Shown: positions 8,303 to 17,900, numbered from the stretch's first letter. The stretch: DNA of 64,000 nt from Bacteroidaceae bacterium (GCA_017560125.1 JAFYOS010000005.1:1-64000), one strand, 5' to 3'. The notes: generated from the letters alone by a model not told the origin. Made by a program: numbers and translations.

Positions 8303-11300
8303 ATGAGAAAAAATTTATTTCTAACAATGTTGATGACACTCGTTGCCGTTATCGGTATGGCACAGTCAGCAACATGGCCCATCACTATCACAACAGCTGA
8401 TGGTCTTCCCGGCAAGAAAGAACCTCAGAACTTCGTTTTTGAGTCGGGTCTTTACAAGTTTGACGAGGCTATCTCTACGCTTCGTATGACAGTTGTTTCT
8501 ACAAATACTGTAGATGCTCTTACCGCTGACTACGACGGTATGTCTGGTAGCTGGGGTCCCGCTTTCCCCTTCTTCTCACTCGGCGAGTTGACAGTACTCG
8601 ATGCTAACAATGTTTCTATCGACTACATCGCTACATCAAACGCTCTCGATCATGGCGACGGTGCTGGCTACGATGGACTCAACGACGGCAAGCACGGTAC
8701 ATACTTCCACACAGTTTACGGTAACAGAGGCGAGAACTGTCCTCAGGAGTACCACTACATCGACATGGAGTTCACCAACCCCATCAAGGAGTTCAAGATC
8801 AAGTGGATGACACGTGCTAACTACGCTAAGAACCAGCCTACATACGTTGGTCTTACTCCCGGTACACAGTATCTTCCTTATCCCGAGCAGGAGTTCACAC
8901 TCGGTGACAAGGTTGCTACAGTTGAGGAGCTCGGCGAGGGTGGTCTTTTCCTCATCGAGAGCAATGTTGAGGAGTATCATCACTTCACAGAGGGTACTGT
9001 AGATCGTACATACCCCGGTGGTGGTTTCTTCCACTCTCCTTATGGTGCACACGTAACAGCCAATGCCGCTTCTTTGGTTTACTTCCTCCCCACAGGTGCT
9101 GAGAACACATACAAGGTAGCATGGGTTAACAACGGTCACTACATCTACAACTCACAGACAACTCGTTCAGAGTGGCTTAACTGGACAAACCAGGAGCTCG
9201 CTGCTGCTCCCATCATCTTCACACCCTGTGAGGGCGAGAATGGCACAGTTGACTTCGGTATGACCACTCTTCTCGAGGACGGTATCGAGCGTACAATCTC
9301 TGCTGACGCTATCGGTAAGATGGCTATGACTGTAACAGACTCATTGTATGTTCGTGCACGTCCCAACGCACAGAACTTCTCTATCTGGAAGGCTAACGTA
9401 AACGGCGACAAGATGAAGTTCATGCTCGCGGATGTTCTCGCTGACGCTAAGGCTCGTATCGCTCTCTTCGGTTACAACGAGATTGAGGACAATGGCGAGT
9501 ACGCTGCTTTGACAGCTGCTGTTGCTACAGCTGACGCTATCATGGCTGACGCTAACGCTACTGCTGCTCAGGTTGTAACTTCACGCAACGAGCTCAACAC
9601 ACTTCTTCCTCCTTATGTAGCTTTGGGTATCTACCTCTACACTGACTCTATCAGTGGTCTCATCGATGCTATCGAGTCTGGTGACATCGAGACATCAGGT
9701 TCAGACGGTTGGGTAAGAGGTACTTATCCCGAGGGTAGCGAGGACGCTTTGCAGCTTGCTGCTGACGCTGCTTTGGCTGCAGTTGATTCTTACACTTGCT
9801 TGGCTGACATCGACGTTGCATTCGAGGCTGTTAAGGCTGCTATCGCAGGTTTCTGGGCTTCTAAGATCGACGTTGTTCGTACACTTCCCTTCCGCGTAGG
9901 TGAGAAGAAGGATAACCTCCCTGGTCCCCTCGATACATCTTACAACGGTTATGTATGGGAGTCACCCCTCTATCTCTTGAACGAGGAGGTTGACGCTCTC
10001 CGTTTCACTGTATTCAACACTAACAACGGTGCTAAATTCGGTGACTACGTATTCCCCACATTGGCTGAGTTCGAGCTCTATGATGTTCAGGGTAACAAGA
10101 TTGAGTTGACAGAGGAAAATTTCTCTACAAACTCAGTTAACATGACTGGTGACGGTGCTGGTCTCGCAGGTCTTTTCGATAACAACCACTCTACATACTA
10201 CCACGGTGCTTACGGTACAGGTCAGGACCCCAACGGTTACACAGGTAAGGAGGGTTATGTTTACATCGAGGTTACTCTCCCCAATGCTATCAGCGGCTTC
10301 AAGTACAAACAGTGGGGTCGTGGTAACATGGCTAACACTCCCACAGACTTCGCATTCGGTTATGCAGGTGTTGCTGTAACTCCTAACGATGTAATGTTCT
10401 CTGATCCTTACAACGCAGTTTGCGGCGAGCAGATTACTTCTGTTGACCAGATTACTGACGATGGTATCTACGCTATCCAGGGTCTTATCAGCTGTGACCC
10501 CGAGAACTACTTCGAGGGTGAAGAGGGTCCCCGTGAGCCTCGTTTCTACACAGGTATCAACGTTCTCGGCGCTAACCTCCAGTCAGCAGGTGCATTCAGC
10601 ATCAAGAAGAATGCTGATGGCAAGTACAACATCCAGAGCCTTGCTGATGGTAAGTACTGGTTGAGAACTCCCGATGATAATGGTTGGGGTGGTGCTACAT
10701 CTACACTCTACCAGTCTGTTGCTTCTGACTTGATTATCGAGCCCATGAACAACGATAACCTTCCCAACTCATTCGTAATCTACTCTTACGAGGAGAATAA
10801 CGTACGTGACGGTCAGTCTATGCCTTACCTCATCTTCCAGGATTGGGGCGGCAACGCAGGTACATTCTCAGTTGCAAGCCTCGAGGACAACGACAAGGAC
10901 GGTGAGGGTGAGTGGTACATCTTCAAGATGACTATGGAGACTCCTTACTACTACTGGTTGCACAACCTCGTAGCAGCTGCTGAGGCTATGGGTCTTGTTA
11001 AGAGCGAGGATCCCGGTTATTACAAAGATCTCGGTAACTTCCCCACAGCTCTTGCTGCAGCACAGGCTGCTGTTGAGTCTAAGGACGACGCTGCTTGCAA
11101 GGCAGTTCTCGCTGAGCTCAACGCTGCTATCGCAGGTGTAGAGGCTGTTACTCCTAACCCCGTAGTTGAGGGTACATACATCCTCGAGGCTGCTCAGGAG
11201 ACATTCTTCGAGTACTTCGGTAACCACAAGGCTATCTACGTATATCCCAACGATGAGTCTTCAGACGCTGTAACTTCAGCTTACAAACCTTTCTGGGGCG

Positions 11301-11860
11301 ACATCGACAACGACTACAGCAAGGCTTCTGACGTTTACCACTTCGTTCTCGAGTCAGCTAAGGAGAGCTCAACTGTTCAGCAGTGGCTCGCAGACAGCGT
11401 AATCACTGAGGCTCAGGCTGACGCTGCATTCTACATCAAGAACAAGTACTACAATGTTTACATCGGTGGTCAGAGTGGTACTTCTATCCAGTTGGGTACA
11501 ACTGATGCTCCCGAGGCAGTTTACGTATTCCGCGTACAGGCTCCCACCAAGTACGACATCTGGAACCCCGAGGGCGGTAGCTTCTCACTCCACATGTTGA
11601 ACCACGGTAACGGTACAGGTTCTGGTAGCGCTCTCGTTTACTGGACAGGTTCAGCTGAGGCTTCTCAGTGGAGACTCCGTGCAGTTTCTGAGAACACTTC
11701 TATCAGCGACATCGTTGTTGAGGGTGACGAGGTAGTTTCAGTAACTTACTACACTGTTTCTGGTGTTTCTTCTAACGCTCCTATCAAGGGTGCTGTAAAC
11801 ATCATCAAGACTGTTTACGCTAACGGCGCAGTTGAGACAAAGAAAGAGTTTGTTAAGTAA
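8303..11860 (+). CDS. Large secreted modular protein with duplicated discoidin-like and FIVAR-like domains
   Basis: An 1185-residue exported protein of unknown function. Residues 1-20 form a signal peptide ending at GMA-Q. A discoidin/F5-8C-like beta module (about 24-185; DGAGYDGLNDGKHGTYFH) recurs at about 525-690 (DGAGLAGLFDNNHSTYYH). Each copy is followed by a second beta-rich module opening with a VEELGEGGLFLI or VDQITDDGIYAI line. Three Ala-rich helical FIVAR-like segments lie near 376-436, 452-522 and 886-950. A third beta module precedes a C-terminal tail (VVSVTYYTVSGV to KKEFVK) resembling type IX sorting tails. I see no catalytic motif; adhesion, glycan binding or surface-coat roles are possible. 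Codons are almost uniformly the preferred ones, implying high expression. It stands alone between terminators. Confidence 0.8.
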   Translation: MRKNLFLTMLMTLVAVIGMAQSATWPITITTADGLPGKKEPQNFVFESGLYKFDEAISTLRMTVVSTNTVDALTADYDGMSGSWGPAFPFFSLGELTVLDANNVSIDYIATSNALDHGDGAGYDGLNDGKHGTYFHTVYGNRGENCPQEYHYIDMEFTNPIKEFKIKWMTRANYAKNQPTYVGLTPGTQYLPYPEQEFTLGDKVATVEELGEGGLFLIESNVEEYHHFTEGTVDRTYPGGGFFHSPYGAHVTANAASLVYFLPTGAENTYKVAWVNNGHYIYNSQTTRSEWLNWTNQELAAAPIIFTPCEGENGTVDFGMTTLLEDGIERTISADAIGKMAMTVTDSLYVRARPNAQNFSIWKANVNGDKMKFMLADVLADAKARIALFGYNEIEDNGEYAALTAAVATADAIMADANATAAQVVTSRNELNTLLPPYVALGIYLYTDSISGLIDAIESGDIETSGSDGWVRGTYPEGSEDALQLAADAALAAVDSYTCLADIDVAFEAVKAAIAGFWASKIDVVRTLPFRVGEKKDNLPGPLDTSYNGYVWESPLYLLNEEVDALRFTVFNTNNGAKFGDYVFPTLAEFELYDVQGNKIELTEENFSTNSVNMTGDGAGLAGLFDNNHSTYYHGAYGTGQDPNGYTGKEGYVYIEVTLPNAISGFKYKQWGRGNMANTPTDFAFGYAGVAVTPNDVMFSDPYNAVCGEQITSVDQITDDGIYAIQGLISCDPENYFEGEEGPREPRFYTGINVLGANLQSAGAFSIKKNADGKYNIQSLADGKYWLRTPDDNGWGGATSTLYQSVASDLIIEPMNNDNLPNSFVIYSYEENNVRDGQSMPYLIFQDWGGNAGTFSVASLEDNDKDGEGEWYIFKMTMETPYYYWLHNLVAAAEAMGLVKSEDPGYYKDLGNFPTALAAAQAAVESKDDAACKAVLAELNAAIAGVEAVTPNPVVEGTYILEAAQETFFEYFGNHKAIYVYPNDESSDAVTSAYKPFWGDIDNDYSKASDVYHFVLESAKESSTVQQWLADSVITEAQADAAFYIKNKYYNVYIGGQSGTSIQLGTTDAPEAVYVFRVQAPTKYDIWNPEGGSFSLHMLNHGNGTGSGSALVYWTGSAEASQWRLRAVSENTSISDIVVEGDEVVSVTYYTVSGVSSNAPIKGAVNIIKTVYANGAVETKKEFVK

Positions 11861-11882
11861 TTGACAACATCTAAATAGCTCC

Positions 11883-11917
11883 AAGAGGCACACCGCAAGG
11901 TGTGCCTCTTTTTTTTA
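11883..11917 (+). terminator. Terminator after the 1185-residue protein gene
   Basis: A perfect 12-bp stem AAGAGGCACACC/GGTGTGCCTCTT (11883-11894 with 11899-11910) has a GCAA loop and is followed by a run of T. Classic intrinsic terminator. Confidence 0.95.
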
Positions 11918-12060
11918 GCCCGTTTTGTGCGCCCGCAGTGGGGCGTATTCCATTTTTATATTAGAAACTTAGGGTAAAGATTGTATTGGATTTTTATTTT
12001 ATGTATGTTTGTATATCGCAAGAATGCATATTTTATAACAAAAAGTATATCTAAGGAATT

Positions 12061-12972
12061 ATGAAAAGGTTATCTTATTTTGTAGCAATAGCTATGATAG
12101 CACTGCTTGGCAGTTGCTGTGGCAACGAAACAAAGGGTGTAAAAGGTGTGAAACATGTGGTGATGGTAGGCTTCGACGGTCTTGCCGGAAACACGGTGGA
12201 AGCGGCACAGATGCCTACGCTGAAATTACTCATGGAGCAGGGTGCGTGGACATTGCAGGCACGCAGCATACTACCCTCGTCGAGCGCTTGTAACTGGGCA
12301 ACGATGTATATGGGCGTCGGTCCCGAAATGCACGGCTACAATACATGGGGCAGCCGCAAGCCCGATTTTCCCTCTGTGGCATTGGGCAAAAACGGCATAT
12401 TCCCTACATTTATCACCGTCCTGCGCGAGAAATATCCCGAGATGAATATTTGCTCGCTCTACGAGTGGGATGTTCAGGGCGACCTCATAGACAACAAGGC
12501 TGCTAGCTATCACAAGCACATCCCCATGGGCGAGAGCCGCAGCAGAGAGATTACAGACGCCTTTATCTCATACCTGAAAGAGCAGAAGCCCGAATTTTCG
12601 ATGTGCATATACGACTCGCCCGACTGCGAGGGACATAGCCAGGGATGGGGCTCCGAGGCCTACATGAACCGCCTTGCCGAGCTCGATGCTTTCCTTAACG
12701 AGATAATAGAGGCCACAAAAGAGGCCGGTACTTACGAAAGCACTCTTTTCATGGTGGTTTCGGATCACGGCGGCATAGATAGGGGCCACGGCAAGACCAC
12801 AATGGCCGAAATGGAGGCTCCTCTTGTGTTCTTCGGCCCCGGTGTGAAGAAGGGCTATAAGATAGATGTACCTGTAATGAGATACGACACCGCCCCCACC
12901 ATTACATATATTTTGGGTGCCGAGGCTCCCGATGTATGGCGTGGCCGAATAATAAAAGAGATTTTCGAATAG
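12061..12972 (+). CDS. Lipoprotein of the type I phosphodiesterase/nucleotide pyrophosphatase family
   Basis: A 303-residue alkaline-phosphatase-superfamily hydrolase. The N-terminus MKRLSYFVAIAMIALLGSC is a lipoprotein signal with the lipid-bearing cysteine at 19 (LLGSC). Metal and nucleophile positions of the family are visible: VGFDGLAG, the CNWATMYMG stretch holding the nucleophilic Thr, DSPDCEGHSQGW, VSDHGG, and a later HGK. It would cleave phosphodiester or pyrophosphate bonds of small molecules in the periplasm or at the surface; the substrate is unknown. It is short for the family but ends with the expected C-terminal region. It is monocistronic by spacing (88 bases from the upstream gene to the terminator and 197 to rnr). 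Confidence 0.85.
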   Translation: MKRLSYFVAIAMIALLGSCCGNETKGVKGVKHVVMVGFDGLAGNTVEAAQMPTLKLLMEQGAWTLQARSILPSSSACNWATMYMGVGPEMHGYNTWGSRKPDFPSVALGKNGIFPTFITVLREKYPEMNICSLYEWDVQGDLIDNKAASYHKHIPMGESRSREITDAFISYLKEQKPEFSMCIYDSPDCEGHSQGWGSEAYMNRLAELDAFLNEIIEATKEAGTYESTLFMVVSDHGGIDRGHGKTTMAEMEAPLVFFGPGVKKGYKIDVPVMRYDTAPTITYILGAEAPDVWRGRIIKEIFE

Positions 12973-13169
12973 GGGATTATAGCAGCGCGTTATCTGCTGC
13001 AGAGAAAAGAGCTCGTTCCATCGGGCGTGTTATTTAGCAAAATTAACTGCTATATATTCCAAAAATACGAAAAAGCTGTTTTCTTTGCAGTATAAATGTA
13101 AATGGTGGGCATCGGGCCTTGCAGGGCCTGCCTCCATTCATAGGTATTAACCATAGATAATATAGTATT

Positions 13170-15311
13170 ATGGCAAAAAAAGGAGATAGAATATCGAATC
13201 GCATAACGAAAAAGCAGCTGACCGAGTTGTTGGTGGAGCTTTTCAATCGCCATCAGGACGAGGAACTGGGTACACGAGAGATTTTTGGCGAGCTTGGTGC
13301 AAAATCGTCGTCGGTGAAGGAGCTGTGCATGCGCCTGCTCGACGATTTCGTCTTCGAGGGCTATCTTGTGGAGCCTACCATGCATCGCTATCGTCTGGCC
13401 CAGCGCAATTCTGTGCTGTGCGGCACATTCAAGCGCACCAACGACGGATATAATCTTGTGTATCCCGAGGACGACAGCGAGCCCATTATCATACACGAGC
13501 GCAAATCGGCGCACGCTCTCAGCGACGACTATGTGCGTGTGGCGCTCTTTGCCCATCGTCGCGGCCGTGGTCGCGAGGGCGAGGTGATAGAGATTGTAAA
13601 GCGTCAGCACGATACGTTTGTGGGTATTCTGCGCGTGCAGAAGCACTACGCCTTCCTGATGACCGAGAGCCGTGTGATGCCTGCCGATATTTTCATTCCG
13701 CGCGACCAGCTGAAGGGTGGAAAATCGGGCGACAAGGCTGTGGTGAAGCTTGTGGAGTGGCCCGCCGAGAGCCGCAACCCCATTGGCCGCGTTGTGGATG
13801 TGCTGGGACGCACCGGCGACAACGACACCGAGATGAACGCCATTCTTGCCGAGTATGGCCTGCCCTATGTGTATCCGCAGATTGTAGAGGCGGCTGCCAA
13901 TAAGCTGACAACAGATATAAATGCTTCCGAAATAGCTCGTCGCGAGGATTTCCGCGATGTAACCACCTTCACCATAGACCCCGAGGATGCCAAGGACTTC
14001 GACGACGCGCTGTCGTTGCGTGCCGTGGGCGACGGCCTGTGGGAGGTGGGTGTGCACATTGCCGATGTGTCGCACTACGTAACCGAGGGCAGTGTGATAG
14101 ACAAGGAGGCCTTCAAGCGTGCCACATCAATCTATCTTGTCGATCGCACAATACCCATGCTGCCCGAGAGGCTCTGTAATTTCCTCTGCTCGTTGCGCCC
14201 CAACGAAGAAAAACTGACCTATTCGGTGATATTTACCATCAACGACAAGGCCGAGGTGAAAAAATCGCGCATCGTGCGTTCCGTTATACGCAGCGACCGC
14301 CGTTTTTCGTACGAGGAGGTGCAGGAAATCCTCACAGCCGGCAAGGGCGAGTATATCGACGAGTTGTCGGTGCTCAACAGCCTTGCCCAGACCTTGCGCG
14401 AGAAGCGTTTCGCCGCTGGAGCAATAGATTTCCAGCAGGCCGAGGTGCGCTTCCGTCTCGACGACGATGGCAAGCCTCTGTCGGTCTATTTCACCGAGAG
14501 CAACGAGTCGCATCAGCTCATCGAGGAGTTCATGCTGCTTGCCAACCGCACCGTGGCCGAGACCATTGGCAAAAAGACGGCCCACAACACGCCCAAGACC
14601 TTCGTCTATCGAATACACGACCAGCCCGACCTCGAGAAGATGGCTACGCTGTCGCGCTTCGTGTCGAAGCTGGGATACAAAATGCGTGGCGCGGGACGCG
14701 GCAACACATCGTCGTCGCTGAACAACCTGCTTCGCGACATCAAGGGACACAAGGAGCAGACCGTCATAGAGACCATTTCGCTGCGCACCATGCAGAAGGC
14801 CAAATATTCTACACAGAATATTGGTCACTTCGGTCTTGCATTCAAATATTACACCCATTTCACATCGCCCATACGCCGCTACCCCGACCTGTTGGTCCAT
14901 CGACTGCTCGACCGCTATCTCACACAGAATGCAAGGGCGGTGAACGTGGCCAAGTATGAGAGCCTGTGCGAGCACTGTTCGGCACAGGAGCAGGTGGCTG
15001 CCAATGCCGAGCGTGCAAGCATCAAGTACAAGCAGGTGGAGTTCATGACCGAGCACATCGACGAGGAATTCGATGCGGTCATAAGCGGTGTCACCGAGTG
15101 GGGTATATATGCCGAGATTGTAGAGAACAAGTGCGAGGGTATGATTCCCTTGCGTACATTGCAGGACGATTACTACGAGTACGACGATGCCAATTACTGC
15201 CTCATAGGCCGTCGTCACCATCGCAAATATACCATTGGCGACCCCTTGCGCATACGCATTGTGCGTGCCAACCTCGAGCGCAAGCAGCTCGACTTCGAAA
15301 TAGTGGAGTAA
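13170..15311 (+). CDS. rnr: Ribonuclease R
   Basis: A 713-residue 3'-5' exoribonuclease that degrades structured RNA in the cytoplasm. The order is an N-terminal winged-helix-like part, cold-shock OB domains (about 80-230), the RNB catalytic domain with Asp cluster IDPEDAKDFDDALS (about 269-282), and a C-terminal S1 domain (about 625-710, EFDAVISGVTEWGIYAEI). Length is normal for Bacteroidota RNase R. It lies 21 bases before a mutarotase gene and may be co-transcribed with it. The 197 bases upstream hold a weak GCAGC/GCTGC hairpin (12982-13000) but no clear promoter. Confidence 0.95.
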   Translation: MAKKGDRISNRITKKQLTELLVELFNRHQDEELGTREIFGELGAKSSSVKELCMRLLDDFVFEGYLVEPTMHRYRLAQRNSVLCGTFKRTNDGYNLVYPEDDSEPIIIHERKSAHALSDDYVRVALFAHRRGRGREGEVIEIVKRQHDTFVGILRVQKHYAFLMTESRVMPADIFIPRDQLKGGKSGDKAVVKLVEWPAESRNPIGRVVDVLGRTGDNDTEMNAILAEYGLPYVYPQIVEAAANKLTTDINASEIARREDFRDVTTFTIDPEDAKDFDDALSLRAVGDGLWEVGVHIADVSHYVTEGSVIDKEAFKRATSIYLVDRTIPMLPERLCNFLCSLRPNEEKLTYSVIFTINDKAEVKKSRIVRSVIRSDRRFSYEEVQEILTAGKGEYIDELSVLNSLAQTLREKRFAAGAIDFQQAEVRFRLDDDGKPLSVYFTESNESHQLIEEFMLLANRTVAETIGKKTAHNTPKTFVYRIHDQPDLEKMATLSRFVSKLGYKMRGAGRGNTSSSLNNLLRDIKGHKEQTVIETISLRTMQKAKYSTQNIGHFGLAFKYYTHFTSPIRRYPDLLVHRLLDRYLTQNARAVNVAKYESLCEHCSAQEQVAANAERASIKYKQVEFMTEHIDEEFDAVISGVTEWGIYAEIVENKCEGMIPLRTLQDDYYEYDDANYCLIGRRHHRKYTIGDPLRIRIVRANLERKQLDFEIVE

Positions 15312-15332
15312 CCATGTAAAACGCGCAACATC

Positions 15333-15728
15333 ATGCACGAAGATAATTTAATAAGCGGTTACAGGGTGCGTCAGTACGACGGCCCGGTGAAACGCTACTG
15401 CCGCACATTGGAACTGCGGGACAATCCCGAACTGATTGCCGAGTATCGCCGTCGCCACAGCGAGGAGGGTATTCGCAGACAGGTCATCGAAGGCATACGC
15501 GAGGTGGGTATTCTGGAAATGGAGATTTACCTTGTGGGTACTCACCTGTTTATGATAGTGGAAACACCTATCGATTTCGATTGGGACAGCGCCATGGCGC
15601 GTCTTGCGACCTTGCCCGGACAGCAGGAATGGGAGGACTATATGGCGGAATTTCAGGTAGCCGAGCAGGGCGCTTCGGCCGACGAGAAGTGGCGCATGAT
15701 GGAGAGGATATTCTATCTTTACAAATAG
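15333..15728 (+). CDS. L-rhamnose mutarotase family protein
   Basis: A 131-residue protein of the RhaM/YiiL family (DUF718), which interconverts alpha and beta anomers of 6-deoxyhexoses. Recognisable parts are YCRTLELRDNPELIAEYRRRH (residues about 21-41, split here only by description), GIREVGILEMEIYLVG, and the C-terminal EKWRMMERIFYL. No rhamnose or fucose catabolic genes are adjacent, so substrate (rhamnose or fucose) is unknown. It follows rnr by 21 bases. Confidence 0.82.
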   Translation: MHEDNLISGYRVRQYDGPVKRYCRTLELRDNPELIAEYRRRHSEEGIRRQVIEGIREVGILEMEIYLVGTHLFMIVETPIDFDWDSAMARLATLPGQQEWEDYMAEFQVAEQGASADEKWRMMERIFYLYK

Positions 15729-15747
15729 TGCCGGCTCTCCCGTGGCG

Positions 15748-15783
15748 TTTCAATTCCTTTTCAGAATCGGGGTGCATATTTGC
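15748..15783 (+). promoter_or_regulatory. Putative two-component operator and promoter before the response-regulator gene
   Basis: Half-sites TTTCAATTC (15748) and TTTCAGAATC (15759) are direct repeats 11 bp apart, one helical turn, as for OmpR-family binding sites. The -7-like element ATATTTGC is at 15776-15783, and the ATG follows at 15800. The 36-base block matches one at 17901-17936, before the PepSY-like genes, at about 28 of 36 positions. This suggests autoregulation by the encoded regulator. Confidence 0.65.
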
Positions 15784-15799
15784 AAAAACCATTAAGGCT

Positions 15800-16480
15800 A
15801 TGAAGATACTGATTATAGAGGACGACAGTTCGTTGCGCGAAATTATTGAGCGCGGACTGCGTGGCGAGGGCTACGTGGTGGAGAGCGCATCGAATTTTGC
15901 CGAGGCCGACAACAAGATTGCCGGCTATAGCTACGATTGCATACTGCTCGACATCATGCTACCCGATGGCAACGGCCTGCGCCTGTTGGAGCATATAAAA
16001 GCGCTCAAAAAGAGCGACCATGTGATAATTATATCGGCACGCGACTCGCTCGACGACAAGGTGACGGGGCTCGACCTGGGCGCCGACGACTATCTTGCCA
16101 AGCCCTTCTATATGGCCGAGCTGTCGGCTCGCATAAAGAGCGTGCTGCGTCGCAGTGGCGGCAACGGTGGCAATAAAATAGAGGTGGGCAATGTGTCGCT
16201 CGACCTGAACAGCCGCCAGGTAGAGGTCGATGGCAGCGTGCTTGCCCTGCTGAAGAAGGAATTCGATATATTGCTCTACTTCATGCAGCGCTCCAACCAC
16301 ATTGTGGATAAGGCGCAGCTGGCCGAAGCGGTGTGGGGCGACCACATCGACATGGCCGACAATTTCGATTTTGTATATGCCCAGATGAAAAATCTGCGCA
16401 AGAAGCTCGATGCTGCCGGCTCGTCCATCACCATTAAGGCCGTCTATGGCTTCGGTTACAAACTTGCTACAAAAGAATAG
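15800..16480 (+). CDS. OmpR/PhoB-family response regulator
   Basis: A 226-residue DNA-binding response regulator. The receiver domain (1-118) has acidic pocket E7/D8/D9, phospho-acceptor D51 in LLDIMLPDGNG and the conserved K101 in LAKPF. A winged-helix Trans_Reg_C domain follows (about 130-225, ending AVYGFGYKL). The start at 15800 (MKILIIEDD) is chosen because it begins the receiver beta-strand and sits 17 bases after a promoter element; an in-frame extension upstream overlaps the mutarotase gene. It precedes its kinase by 9 bases. A matching operator before the PepSY-like genes downstream points to those as targets. Confidence 0.95.
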   Translation: MKILIIEDDSSLREIIERGLRGEGYVVESASNFAEADNKIAGYSYDCILLDIMLPDGNGLRLLEHIKALKKSDHVIIISARDSLDDKVTGLDLGADDYLAKPFYMAELSARIKSVLRRSGGNGGNKIEVGNVSLDLNSRQVEVDGSVLALLKKEFDILLYFMQRSNHIVDKAQLAEAVWGDHIDMADNFDFVYAQMKNLRKKLDAAGSSITIKAVYGFGYKLATKE

Positions 16481-16489
16481 AAGAGAAAT

Positions 16490-17761
16490 ATGAAGCTGTT
16501 TTATCGTGTCATACTTACTCTGTCGCTGGGACTGCTGCCTGTGATGGCATTGTGGTCGGTGCTCTTTTACTATGGAATGGTAAACGAGATAAACGACGAG
16601 ACCGACGATGTACTCACCGACTACGCTGTGCTCATCATACGCCGTGCACTGGCCGGAAAGCCTCTGCCCGAGCCGAACAGCGGCTCCAACAACAGCTATT
16701 CTATTACGGCCGTCGATGAGGAGTATGCGAAAACCGCGCCTCACATGGTTTTCTACGACGAAATGGTATATATCCCCGAGAAAGAGGAAACCGAGCCCGC
16801 ACGTGTGCTCAAGACCATCTACAACGATGCTCAGGGACTCTACTACGAGCTTACGGTGGCAACGCCTACATTCGAGCGTGCCGACCTGCTCGAAACGGTT
16901 GCCTACCATATAGTGACGCTCTATGTGGTGCTCATGCTTACCATCTTTGTGGTGGTTTCCCTTGTCTATTACTATAATATGCGCCCGCTGTACCGCCTGT
17001 TGCAGTGGTTCGATGAATACCGCCCCGGTGTGGGCAAGGTGGATGTGCCTGTCGATTCATCGGTTGTGGAGTTCCGCAAGCTGATCGATGCGGCGCAACA
17101 GGCTGTTAATCGTGCCGAATACTATTTCGAGCAGCAGAAGCAGTTCATAGGCAATGCTTCGCACGAATTGCAGACCCCGCTTGCGGTGCTGGGCACTCGC
17201 ATTGAGTGGCTTGTGAACAACACCTCGCCCACCGAAAAGCAAATGGAGGAACTTATGAAAATGCAGCGCTCCCTGTCGCGCCTTGTGCGGTTGAACAAGA
17301 CGCTGCTGTTGCTCTCGAAGATAGAGAACGGCCAGTTCCCCGATTCCGCCGAGGTGGATGCAGCCTCGTTGCTGCGCGACAATGCCGAACTGTATGGCGA
17401 CATATACGAGGAGCGTGGCATAGGCTGTTCGCTTAACGTCCCCGCGCAGTTGCTTGTGCGTATGAACGATGTGCTTGCTTCGACGCTCATTACCAATCTG
17501 TTGAAGAATGCCTTTGTGCACAATGTGCAGGGTGGAGCAGTGGAGGTTACTGTGATCGACGGAGTGCTGGTGGTTGCCAATAGCGGTGCCGAGCCTTTGG
17601 ATGCCGAACGTATATTTGAACGCTTCTATCACAAGGGCAACCCCGACAGCACGGGACTGGGCCTCTCTTTGGTGAGCTCGATATGCCGATACTACAACAT
17701 GTCGTTGGAATATGAATACCGCGAGGGTATGCATTGTTTCTCGGTAGGGCTGCCGGTGTAG
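16490..17761 (+). CDS. Two-component sensor histidine kinase
   Basis: A 423-residue membrane kinase that would phosphorylate the upstream regulator. TM1 is about 7-29 and TM2 about 141-162, giving a small periplasmic sensor domain of roughly 110 residues. A HAMP-like linker leads to the dimerisation helix with H225 in NASHELQTPLAVLG. The ATP-binding domain has the N-box LITNLLKNAFVHN, VVANSGAEPLDAERIFERF and the G2 box STGLGLSLV. The first N-box residues are slightly atypical, but the core is intact. The signal is unknown. A weak terminator and then an operator-bearing promoter separate it from the PepSY-like pair. Confidence 0.93.
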   Translation: MKLFYRVILTLSLGLLPVMALWSVLFYYGMVNEINDETDDVLTDYAVLIIRRALAGKPLPEPNSGSNNSYSITAVDEEYAKTAPHMVFYDEMVYIPEKEETEPARVLKTIYNDAQGLYYELTVATPTFERADLLETVAYHIVTLYVVLMLTIFVVVSLVYYYNMRPLYRLLQWFDEYRPGVGKVDVPVDSSVVEFRKLIDAAQQAVNRAEYYFEQQKQFIGNASHELQTPLAVLGTRIEWLVNNTSPTEKQMEELMKMQRSLSRLVRLNKTLLLLSKIENGQFPDSAEVDAASLLRDNAELYGDIYEERGIGCSLNVPAQLLVRMNDVLASTLITNLLKNAFVHNVQGGAVEVTVIDGVLVVANSGAEPLDAERIFERFYHKGNPDSTGLGLSLVSSICRYYNMSLEYEYREGMHCFSVGLPV

Positions 17762-17833
17762 TCATCCTGCCTTATCACGTTTATTTTGTGCTCTTTACCA
17801 ACCATGCTGCTGCGGTGGCAGGGTGTTGTGTGT

Positions 17834-17855
17834 GCCTGTCGGTGCGGGCTTTTTT
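17834..17855 (+). terminator. Probable terminator after the histidine kinase gene
   Basis: Short stem GCCTG/CGGGC (17834-17838 with 17845-17849, one G-T pair) with loop TCGGTG, followed by a T-run. It is modest in strength but correctly placed between the kinase and the next promoter. Confidence 0.55.
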
Positions 17856-17900
17856 GTCGTCGGCGATTTTTTTTTGAAATTTCTTATTAAATTTTTCTTT

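Noticed and set aside
12982..13000. GCAGC/GCTGC hairpin after the phosphodiesterase gene as a terminator
   Set aside because: Five-bp stem, nine-base loop and no T-run; too weak to call.
15581..15799. In-frame N-terminal extension of the response regulator
   Set aside because: Overlaps the mutarotase gene and includes the promoter/operator; the receiver domain starts at 15800.
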